64,000 nucleotides of DNA from Dechloromonas hankyongensis (GTDB taxonomy: Bacteria; Pseudomonadota; Gammaproteobacteria; Burkholderiales; Rhodocyclaceae). Position numbers and translations under genes: made by a program. This document shows positions 37,201 through 43,739 of the stretch, one piece after another. The stretch spans positions 248,001-312,000 of the forward strand of contig NZ_JAKLTN010000001.1 in assembly GCF_022012295.1 (NCBI RefSeq). The letters run 5' to 3'. The notes beneath the pieces are model-generated. The model was not told the origin of the DNA and did not search any database. It saw nothing but the letters and a program-made list of their open reading frames with translations. Position 1 is the stretch's first letter; every line of letters starts with the position of its first letter.

Positions 37201-38633
37201 CCGACGCCGTGCGCCGCGACGTGGTGGTCACCGCCTCCGGCCTGTTCCGCGACCTCTACCCCAACCTGATCAACCTGATCGACCGTGCCGGCCGCCTGGC
37301 CCTGGCCGCCTCCGCCGCCAGCCTGGCCGAGCGCCACCCCGAGCTGAAGGAAGCCCTGGACGCGGCGCTGGCGCCGGTGCCGACGGTCAGCCGCGGCCGC
37401 GAAGCGCCGGAAAACAACCGCGTCGCCCGCGAATGGCTGGTCCGCCTGGCCGCCCTCGAACAGGCCGGCCTGCCGCCCGCCGAAGCCGGCCGCGCCGCCG
37501 CCCAGCGCATTTTCGGCGATGCGCCTGGCGCCTACGGTACCGGCGTCAATCGCCTGACCGAGCGTTCCGGCGCCTGGCGCGAACGCGACGAGATCGGCCG
37601 CGCCTACCGCAACCGCATGGGTCATGCCTACGGCCTCGACGATAGCGGCGAAGCCGCCCATGCCGCCTTCGACACCGCCCTCGACGGCATTGCCCGTACC
37701 TACCACGGCCGGGCCAGCAATCTGTACGGCCTGCTCGACAACAACGACGCCTTTGACTATCTTGGCGGCCTGTCGATGGCCATCGAACAACGGACCGGCC
37801 GTCCGCCGGAAGCCTACGTCCTGCAGCACGCCGAGCCGGGCCGGGCAGACGTCGAGCCGCTGGCCAGCGCGTTGCTGAGCGAACTGCGCGGTCGCTTCCT
37901 CAATCCGGCCTGGCTCAAGCCGCTGATGGGTCATGGCTATGCCGGTGCGCGCACGATGGGCACCGAATTCCTCGAAAACCTTTGGGGCTGGCAGGTGACG
38001 CGTCCCGACCTGGTCAAGAACTGGGCCTGGGACGAGGTCAAATCGGTGTATTTCGATGACGCCCACAAGCTGGGCCTGCCGCAATTCCTCGGCCAGGGCC
38101 ACAACGCCCACGTCAAGGCGCACATGCTGGCCATCTTCATGGTCGCGGCCGAAAAGGGCTTCTGGCAGACCGACTCCGCGACCATCAAGAAGCTGGGCGG
38201 CGAGCTGGCCCGTCTGGTCGCCAAGAATGGCCTGCCCGGCAGCGGCCACACCGCGCCCAACCATCCGATGTGGCAATGGCTGGCTCCGCAGCTCGACGCA
38301 GCCGATGCGCAGGCGCTGGGCGTCACGCTGGCCAAGGCGCGCGGCGACCTGCTGCCGACCCCGGCGGCGAATGCCACCGGACAGAAGGCCGCGCGCCCGG
38401 CGTCATCCGTCGCTGCGCCTGGCACTGCCCCTGACCGGGCGCAGCAAGCCACGCCTGAAACGGCACCCGTCGCCCGTTATTACGAACTGCAAGCCGTCGC
38501 CGACACCCCGTCCATCGCCGACCGATTGCTCCACATCCTCGGCCTGCTGGCCGCCACGCTGGCCCTGTTCACCCTCGGCCTGTGGCGCGGCCTGTACGCC
38601 CACCGCCTTTCTTCCGGAGAAACCCATGTCTGA
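34287..38633 (+). CDS. Membrane-anchored exported CobN-like chelatase (HmuS-like)
   Basis: 1448 residues from the ATG at 34287. CobN/BchH family: KRVAIVYYNHPPGRQNIGADNL near residue 405, VHVGRHSTYEFLPGK near residue 668, DGVGEGTQAKRRG, ARGRNEQGSEGIILWA and ANWLKPLMGHGYAGA-like sequence near the C-terminus. Unlike cobaltochelatase CobN it has a Sec signal (LLRNTLAGLLLGSVPLLAAAA) and one C-terminal transmembrane helix (about residues 1413-1435, LHILGLLAATLALFTLGLW) followed by a short basic tail. It therefore should face the periplasm. No cobS or cobT is nearby. The combination with an ExbB-like and a DUF2149 protein matches the hmuS-hmuU-hmuV arrangement of Bacteroidetes haem loci. Likely inserts, removes or handles cobalt or whole corrinoids; the direction is not readable. 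Confidence 0.82.
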   Translation: MNLLRNTLAGLLLGSVPLLAAAATLFGIVTERAAPTAIEAAHRHLASHPGDRIELRTPAQLMAASDRQVAQWLGKADGVLAVSVFGDPARKLKDALARHARPQMTLLAMNGEAGLSLMSRSAEGALAGFPGETLRDLTLENPPAAALSAAAANPATRRWLAARRIWQAGGTNNTQALFAHLLAPRQALAAIQAEPTLRVRVGPHELNDSAAWGQGTQLGLSAKPTVVVLDLANIEAAAPAALCAAVERRGQPCVQVLPRWGGASRQALEGLPKLIAPARPAALVVLQDFVVGAAEGREAVSEALKQLDVPVFKAVRLTERGVTQWRLSPDGLPADSVQYRIALPELQGSGQPIVVSALGKAQADRLTGIETRPPVMLAAEIDRLAARLDRWLALRAKANADKRVAIVYYNHPPGRQNIGADNLDVPNSLFDMLKALQAAGYATGELPASPEALLDRIMAHGVNLPEDRAALRELGQSVAHVPAADYARWFATLPPRVRDEMTNGPLGRLHAEVLEAEVAGERAVGRKRVDAVLKELHHLVEGADHPQRDKAIRDLKALETGYQACLADKPNRRCAALAPFVRHLTGYGIEGMKGWGAAPGRIMVDSGKLLVPGLRFGNVFVGPQPPRGWEVDEELLHANTSVTPPHQYLAFYHWLRDTFRADAVVHVGRHSTYEFLPGKAVGLAADDYPSLIASDLPGIYPYIVDGVGEGTQAKRRGLAVMVDHLTPPLAATPLYDQLLVLRQIVESYEAASSESLKLQAARTMREKVVELNLKAELEASMADVLQVRGIGFEAADDDLLAHEVGHYLTKLQEKFMPYGLHVFGRPWTQQSLDLMLDSMKRGGIDDPVTAQKLKDSPHLEMQGLLAGLAGRYIPPGKGNDPLRSPESLPTGRNFHAVDGDILPTHLGYRLGSDLATKALARGRNEQGSEGIILWASDAVRDEGVMVGFALALMGAEPVWNARGIVTDVRLKPDAVRRDVVVTASGLFRDLYPNLINLIDRAGRLALAASAASLAERHPELKEALDAALAPVPTVSRGREAPENNRVAREWLVRLAALEQAGLPPAEAGRAAAQRIFGDAPGAYGTGVNRLTERSGAWRERDEIGRAYRNRMGHAYGLDDSGEAAHAAFDTALDGIARTYHGRASNLYGLLDNNDAFDYLGGLSMAIEQRTGRPPEAYVLQHAEPGRADVEPLASALLSELRGRFLNPAWLKPLMGHGYAGARTMGTEFLENLWGWQVTRPDLVKNWAWDEVKSVYFDDAHKLGLPQFLGQGHNAHVKAHMLAIFMVAAEKGFWQTDSATIKKLGGELARLVAKNGLPGSGHTAPNHPMWQWLAPQLDAADAQALGVTLAKARGDLLPTPAANATGQKAARPASSVAAPGTAPDRAQQATPETAPVARYYELQAVADTPSIADRLLHILGLLAATLALFTLGLWRGLYAHRLSSGETHV

Positions 38634-39069
38634 CGCCACTTCCTTTGCCTGGCTGCACGATGCCGTCACCTGGCTGCTCACCCCGGCCCTTGCTGCCCTG
38701 CTCTTCGCCTGTGCCGTGGCCGCCATCGAAGCCGGCATCGCCGTCGGCGAACGTTTCGGCGGCCTGTCCCGCCTGCGCGCCGCCGGCGACGTCGGCGCCC
38801 TGCAGAAAATCGCCCGCCACCGGCTGGAACGCGCCGACCTGCTCGCCCGCATCCCGCCCATGCTCGGCCTGATGGCCACCATCATCCCGCTCGGGCCGGG
38901 CCTCGCCGCGCTCGGCCAGGGCAATCCGGCGCAGCTGGCCAGCGCCGTCACCGTCGCCTTCGACGCCACCGTGCTCGGCCTGGTCGCCGGCATCGGCGGC
39001 CTGGTCGTCGGCAAGCTGCGCCGCCGCTGGTACGAGGAAGCGCTGGAAGCCATGGAGGACGGCCAATGA
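38626..39069 (+). CDS. MotA/TolQ/ExbB-like proton channel protein (HmuU-like)
   Basis: 147 residues from the ATG at 38626, with GGAGA five bases upstream, overlapping the CobN-like gene by eight bases. Three hydrophobic helices (about residues 13-34, 74-95, 103-128). The segment LARIPPMLGLMATIIPLGPGLAAL followed by AVTVAFDATVLGLVAGIGG is the ExbB/TolQ pore helix pattern. Smaller than ExbB (about 240) but similar to HmuU-type proteins. It probably energises the CobN-like protein together with the DUF2149 partner. Confidence 0.82.
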   Translation: MSDATSFAWLHDAVTWLLTPALAALLFACAVAAIEAGIAVGERFGGLSRLRAAGDVGALQKIARHRLERADLLARIPPMLGLMATIIPLGPGLAALGQGNPAQLASAVTVAFDATVLGLVAGIGGLVVGKLRRRWYEEALEAMEDGQ

Positions 39070-39386
39070 GCGACCTGCAGCCGAGAAAGCGCCTGCGCCT
39101 CTATTCCAAGCTCGACGCCCGCTTCGACGACCACGACGAAGACCCGCGCGCCAGCCTGGTCAATCTGGTCGACGTCATGCTGGTCTTCGCCTGCGGCCTG
39201 CTCGCCGCGCTGGCCGCCGGCACGCAAAGCGCCCTGAAGGTGCCGCAGCCGGTCGAGAAGGGCCAGGAAATCGAGCGCCCCGCCGTCGGCGCCCAGCAGG
39301 CCGGCAGCGGCTACGACCGGGTCGGCGAAGTGTTCCGCGACCCGAAGACCGGCAAGCTGGTGCTGATCGAACCGGCCAAACCGTAG
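39066..39386 (+). CDS. DUF2149 protein, ExbD-like partner (HmuV-like)
   Basis: 106 residues, overlapping the previous gene by four bases. An arginine/aspartate-rich cytoplasmic N-terminus is followed by one helix with NLVDVMLVFACGLLAAL (residues 33-49); Asp36 in NLVDVMLV resembles the proton-relay aspartate of ExbD and TolR (LxDVMLVLL). The C-terminal part is soluble (GYDRVGEVFRDPKTGKLVLIE) and probably periplasmic. It completes a three-gene set with the CobN-like and ExbB-like proteins and ends the operon. Confidence 0.8.
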   Translation: MSDLQPRKRLRLYSKLDARFDDHDEDPRASLVNLVDVMLVFACGLLAALAAGTQSALKVPQPVEKGQEIERPAVGAQQAGSGYDRVGEVFRDPKTGKLVLIEPAKP

Positions 39387-39440
39387 GAATGCTGCGCCTG
39401 CCTTTCCGGCGGCAGGACGCACAGAGCAGTACGCCGGAAA

Positions 39441-39625
39441 CACGCAACAGGTGCTCGCCGCCATACGGCGGCGGGTGAAACGGGAACGGGGTGCGCGATC
39501 CGAGCGATCGCAATGCCCCGGCTGCCCCCGCAACGGTAAGCGAGTGCGGATGCGCCATGAAGCCACTGAGTGAAAACTTGGGAAGGCGGTGCGTCAAGAC
39601 TTGCCAGCCCGGAGACCGGCCTGTC
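39441..39625 (+). promoter_or_regulatory. Second cobalamin riboswitch, upstream of a TonB-dependent receptor
   Basis: Same aptamer architecture as at 28181: ACAGGTGCTCGCC, AAACGGGAACGGGGTGCG, CCCCCGCAACGGTAAGC, B12 box GCCACTGAGTG...TTGGGAAGGCG and final CTTGCCAGCCCGGAGACCGGCCTG. It ends about 84 bases before the receptor start at 39709. It makes the downstream receptor independently B12-controlled. Confidence 0.95.
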
Positions 39626-39708
39626 GCTTCGTGCTGTCCGCCTCATGCGGCAGTGATTGCAACGGACCGGCTGCGGGAATGCGGGCGGTCGTTCGATGGA
39701 GTTTCACC

Positions 39709-41808
39709 ATGCAGCATCGCCTGTTTTTCCCCGCCGCGCTCGCCGCCCTGGGCAGCGTCGGCAGTGCGCACGCCGCCGGCGTACCGACCTTGCAGGAGGT
39801 CACCGTCGCCAGCGGCAGCAAGGACCTGACCGGTGTCGCCGATTCGGCCACCGAAGGCACGGTCACCGCCAAACAGCTGGCCAACCGGCCGCTGCTGCGC
39901 CCGGCCGAGGGGCTGGAAACGGTGCCCGGCATGATCGTCACCCAGCACTCCGGCGACGGCAAGGCCAACCAATATTTCCTGCGCGGCTTCAATCTCGACC
40001 ACGGCAGCGATTTCGCCACCCACGTCATGGGCATGCCGGTCAACATGGCCAGCCACGCCCACGGCCAGGGCTACATGGATCTCAATTTCCTGATCCCCGA
40101 GTTAATCGGCGGCATCCAGTACCGCAAGGGCGTCTATGCCGTCGAGGACGGCGATTTCGCCACCACCGGCGCGGCGCGCATCGATTACCTGCGCAAGCTG
40201 GACAAGAGCTTCGTCGAACTCGGCATGGGCCAGCACAATTTCCGCCGCCTGCTCGCCGCCGGCGGGCAGAGTCTCGGTGACCTCAACCTGCTCGGCGCAG
40301 TCGAAGTCGGCGGCTATGACGGCCCCTGGAACCAGCCGCAGAACCTGGAAAAATACAACGGCGTGCTGCGACTGACCTCGGGCAGCGCGGCCAACGGCTT
40401 CGCCCTCACCGGCATGGGCTACAAGGCCGACTGGACGGCCACCGAGCATGTGCCGGAACGCGCCATCACGAGCGGCGAAATCGGCCGCTACGGCGCCCTG
40501 TCGCCGAGCGACGGCGGCCGCACGCACCGCCACAGCCTGTCCGGCGACTGGGCGCGGACCACCGAAGCCGGCGCCAGCAAGCTCAATCTCTACGTCATCG
40601 ACTACGGCCTGAACTACTTCGCCAATCCGTCCGGCTATATCAACGGCGTGCAGGGCGACCAGCACGAGCAGGCCGACGAGCGCACGCTGTGGGGCGGCCA
40701 GGTCAAGCACAGCTGGTTCCTCGGGCCGCAATGGAAGGACACCGAGCTGAGCGTCGGCGCCCAGCTGCGCCAGGACCGCATCGGCCTGCTCGGCCTGTAC
40801 GCCACCGAAAACCGCCAGCGCACGCAGACCATCCGCGAGGACCGCATCCGCGAAACCGCCCTCGCTTTCCTGCTCGACGCCCGCACGCAATGGACCCCCT
40901 GGCTGCGCAGCACGCTCGGCCTGCGCCGCGACCAGATCGACGCCCGCGTCACGCCGCTGGCCGGGCAGTTCAACATGAGCAACGGCGGCGACGCCTCGGT
41001 CGGGCAGACCAGCCCGAAGGTGGGCCTGGTCTTCGGCCCCTTCGACCTGCTCGGGCCGACCGAGTTCTATGCCAACTGGGGCCGCGGTTTCCACAGCAAC
41101 GATGCGCGCGGCACGACGGCGCGCAGCAATCCGCAGGACGGCAGCGCGGTCGACGCCGTGCCACTGATCGTCAAGGCCAAGGGCAGCGAACTGGGCGTGC
41201 GCACCGCGCCGCTCAAGGGCTGGCACAGCAGCCTGTCGGTATGGCAGATGGACCTCGCCTCGGAACTGGTCTTCATCGGCGACGAGGGTATCACCGAGCC
41301 GAAGGGCGCCTCGCGCCGGCACGGTATCGAATGGTCCAACTACATCACGCCGGCCGACGGCTGGATCGTCGATGCCGACATCGCCTGGTCGCAGGCCCGC
41401 TTCAAGGAGGCCAACCCGGACAACGGCGGCCGGCGCGTTCCCAACGCCATTCCGCTCACCGCTTCGCTCGGCCTGATCGCCGACCGCGGCCGGTGGTTCG
41501 GCGGGCTGCGCCTGCGCTACCTGGGCGCCTATGCGCTGGAGGAAACCGGCGAACAGAAATCGGCCGCCTTCTGGATGGCCAACCTGAAGGCCGGCTACCG
41601 CATCACGCCGCAGCTGCAGGTCACGCTCGACGTCCTCAACCTGTTCGACAAGCAGGCCAACGACATCGAATACTGGGGCGGCGCCTGCACCCGCAACGAA
41701 GCGATTGGCGGCAGCGGCGGCTGCGGCGCGGGCACGGCCATCGACGGCCGTCTGGTCCATCCGCTCGAGCCGCGCACCTTCCGCATCGGACTGCGCGCCA
41801 GCTTCTAG
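39709..41808 (+). CDS. B12-regulated TonB-dependent receptor of a non-BtuB subfamily
   Basis: 699 residues from the ATG at 39709. Signal peptide (LFFPAALAALGSVGSAHAA), plug with LRPAEGLETVPGMIVTQHSG, and HVMGMPVNMASHAHGQGYMDLNF near residue 105, a His/Met-rich loop. The barrel ends in PLEPRTFRIGLRASF. Two cysteines lie near the C-terminus (GGACTRNEAIGGSGGCGAG). It differs from BtuB in length and plug. Riboswitch control implies a corrinoid, cobalt or cobalt-chelate ligand. It may deliver substrate to the CobN-like complex encoded just upstream. Confidence 0.85.
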   Translation: MQHRLFFPAALAALGSVGSAHAAGVPTLQEVTVASGSKDLTGVADSATEGTVTAKQLANRPLLRPAEGLETVPGMIVTQHSGDGKANQYFLRGFNLDHGSDFATHVMGMPVNMASHAHGQGYMDLNFLIPELIGGIQYRKGVYAVEDGDFATTGAARIDYLRKLDKSFVELGMGQHNFRRLLAAGGQSLGDLNLLGAVEVGGYDGPWNQPQNLEKYNGVLRLTSGSAANGFALTGMGYKADWTATEHVPERAITSGEIGRYGALSPSDGGRTHRHSLSGDWARTTEAGASKLNLYVIDYGLNYFANPSGYINGVQGDQHEQADERTLWGGQVKHSWFLGPQWKDTELSVGAQLRQDRIGLLGLYATENRQRTQTIREDRIRETALAFLLDARTQWTPWLRSTLGLRRDQIDARVTPLAGQFNMSNGGDASVGQTSPKVGLVFGPFDLLGPTEFYANWGRGFHSNDARGTTARSNPQDGSAVDAVPLIVKAKGSELGVRTAPLKGWHSSLSVWQMDLASELVFIGDEGITEPKGASRRHGIEWSNYITPADGWIVDADIAWSQARFKEANPDNGGRRVPNAIPLTASLGLIADRGRWFGGLRLRYLGAYALEETGEQKSAAFWMANLKAGYRITPQLQVTLDVLNLFDKQANDIEYWGGACTRNEAIGGSGGCGAGTAIDGRLVHPLEPRTFRIGLRASF

Positions 41809-41889
41809 GCGGGCGTCGGGACGTGGTTTATCCAGGGCGGACATGCCGAATGGCTTGCCGCGCCTGGCGAACTCAAGTAATTTGCGGGA

Positions 41890-43602
41890 ATGAACACCAG
41901 TCCAGCCAAGGGGGTTGGCGCGCTCGACAACGACGAAATGCTGCTCGTCCTGCAGCAGTCGCTGACCAAAAAGCGCGTCCTGATCGTCGACCGTCATCCG
42001 CCGGCGCGCGAGGCGCTGCGCCTGATGCTCGGCGCGCTGGGCGTCACGGCTGTGCATGGCGCCGGTAATTCGGCCGAGGTGATCCGCCAAGTCAAGGGCA
42101 ACCGCTTCGACATCATCCTGTCCGATTTCGTTCTCGACGACGGCCGCGACGGCCAGCAGTTGCTCGAGGAACTGCGCCATGCCCACCTCATTCCGCTGTC
42201 CACGGTGTACATGATCATCACCAGCGAGCGCAGCTACACCAATGTCGTGGCGCTGGCCGAACTGGCGCCGGACGATTACCTGATCAAGCCGTTCACCGCC
42301 GAGCAGTTGCAGGGCCGGCTGGTCAAGGTCATCTACAAGAAGCACATCCTGCACCGCATTTACGAGCAGATCGAGCGCGGTGCCCTGCAGGAGGCGATCG
42401 CCGCCTGCGACCGGGTCATCCAGCAGCAGCCCTCGTACATGTACGACGCCCTGCGCTTCAAGGGCGAACTGCTGCACCAGTTGGGCAAGACGCGCGAGGC
42501 CGAGGAAGTGTTCCGCCGCGTGCTGGAAGGGCGGGTCGTGCCGTGGGCGCGGATGGGCCTGGCCATGGCCCTGCGCGACCGCGGCGCGCTCGACGAAGCC
42601 GAGCAGATGGCCGAGCAGGTGACGCAGGAAGCGCCCGACTTCCTGTCGGCCTACGATTTCCTCGCCTCGGTGCATGAAGCGCAGGGCCGGCTGGAGGATG
42701 CACAGCACGCCTTGCAGCGGGCGGCCGACGCCTCGCCGCACAACACCTTGCGCCAGCGCATGGTCGGCGACGTGGCGGCGCGCAACAAGGACATGCTGAC
42801 CGCCGAAAAGGCCTACGGCAAGGTCATCGAGCGCAGCAAGGGGTCCAGCCTGCGGACGGTGGACGACTTCGCCAACCTGTCGCGCGTGCTGGTCGAGCGC
42901 GGCCAAGTCGAGGGCTCGCGCAAGATCGCCGCGGAAATGAAGCGCGAATGGCGCGGCGACAAGCAGGCCGAACTGGCCGCCCTGGTCACCGAGACCCTGT
43001 GCCTGCATGCCGAGGGGGCCAAGGACAAGGCGCAGGCAATGGTCGCCCAAGCCCTGGAGCTGCAACGCCAGGTCGCCGCCGAAGCGGCGGAAAAGGGCAA
43101 GCATCCCTCCCAGCGCCTGGCGGTCGATCTGGCCCATGCCTGCTACGCTACCGGCCAGGCAGGCGAGGGTGCCCGCATCATGCGCCAGGTGGCGGCCGAG
43201 AACCACGAGGACCAGCACCTGATCAGCCACATCACCCAGGTCTTCGAGCAGACCGGCCAAGGCGACGCCGGCAAAGCCATCCTCGACGAGGTGGGCAAGG
43301 AAATCATCGAACTGAACAACCGCGGGGTCCTGGCGGCGCGCAGCGGTGACCTGGCCGGCGCCGTCCAGCTCCTGATCCAGGCCGCTGAACAGGTGCCCAA
43401 CCTGCAATTCCTGGTCAATGCGGCCAAGGCCATTTACACCCTGATGGACCAGCAGGGCTGGGACAACGACCTGGCCGCACGGGCGCTCAGCTACCTGCAA
43501 CGCGCCCAGCGTAAGGACCGCAAGAGTGCCAAGGTGGCCTCGGCTCGCCAGCTGTACATGACGGTGGCCAAGAAATACGGCATGCCCACCGAGAACATCT
43601 GA
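41890..43602 (+). CDS. CheY-like receiver fused to TPR repeats
   Basis: 570 residues. Residues 27-150 are a receiver domain: KRVLIVDRHPPAREALRLML, the phosphoacceptor Asp in IILSDFVLDDG, the threonine/serine in MIITSERS and the lysine in LIKPFTAEQL. Residues about 160-560 hold a long array of tetratricopeptide-like helices (for example GALQEAIAACDRVIQQQPSY, GKTREAEEVFRRVLEG). No DNA-binding or enzyme output domain. It likely works by protein interaction, as in response regulators tied to pili or chemosensory arrays. It stands alone. Confidence 0.85.
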   Translation: MNTSPAKGVGALDNDEMLLVLQQSLTKKRVLIVDRHPPAREALRLMLGALGVTAVHGAGNSAEVIRQVKGNRFDIILSDFVLDDGRDGQQLLEELRHAHLIPLSTVYMIITSERSYTNVVALAELAPDDYLIKPFTAEQLQGRLVKVIYKKHILHRIYEQIERGALQEAIAACDRVIQQQPSYMYDALRFKGELLHQLGKTREAEEVFRRVLEGRVVPWARMGLAMALRDRGALDEAEQMAEQVTQEAPDFLSAYDFLASVHEAQGRLEDAQHALQRAADASPHNTLRQRMVGDVAARNKDMLTAEKAYGKVIERSKGSSLRTVDDFANLSRVLVERGQVEGSRKIAAEMKREWRGDKQAELAALVTETLCLHAEGAKDKAQAMVAQALELQRQVAAEAAEKGKHPSQRLAVDLAHACYATGQAGEGARIMRQVAAENHEDQHLISHITQVFEQTGQGDAGKAILDEVGKEIIELNNRGVLAARSGDLAGAVQLLIQAAEQVPNLQFLVNAAKAIYTLMDQQGWDNDLAARALSYLQRAQRKDRKSAKVASARQLYMTVAKKYGMPTENI

Positions 43603-43739
43603 ACCGCCTGGCCGGGCCGGCGCCGCAACATTTTGAAACCATTTAGGCGGCCCGCCGTTCATACTTTTGCCGTGCTGCCGCGTTGATTGCTTATCGGCCT
43701 GCCCGTGATGCAGGCCCGCCCCTTTTCCGGGAGTCCGAA

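Noticed and set aside
39387-39440. Terminator for the first B12 operon
   Set aside because: A CCTGCC/GGCAGG stem is present but there is no T run, and it directly abuts the second riboswitch, so I do not call it.
40102-43662. 1186-residue antisense open frame over the second TonB receptor and receiver-TPR gene
   Set aside because: It spans two clear genes on the other strand and has no recognisable motif. Codon bias of high-GC genes keeps the antisense frame open.
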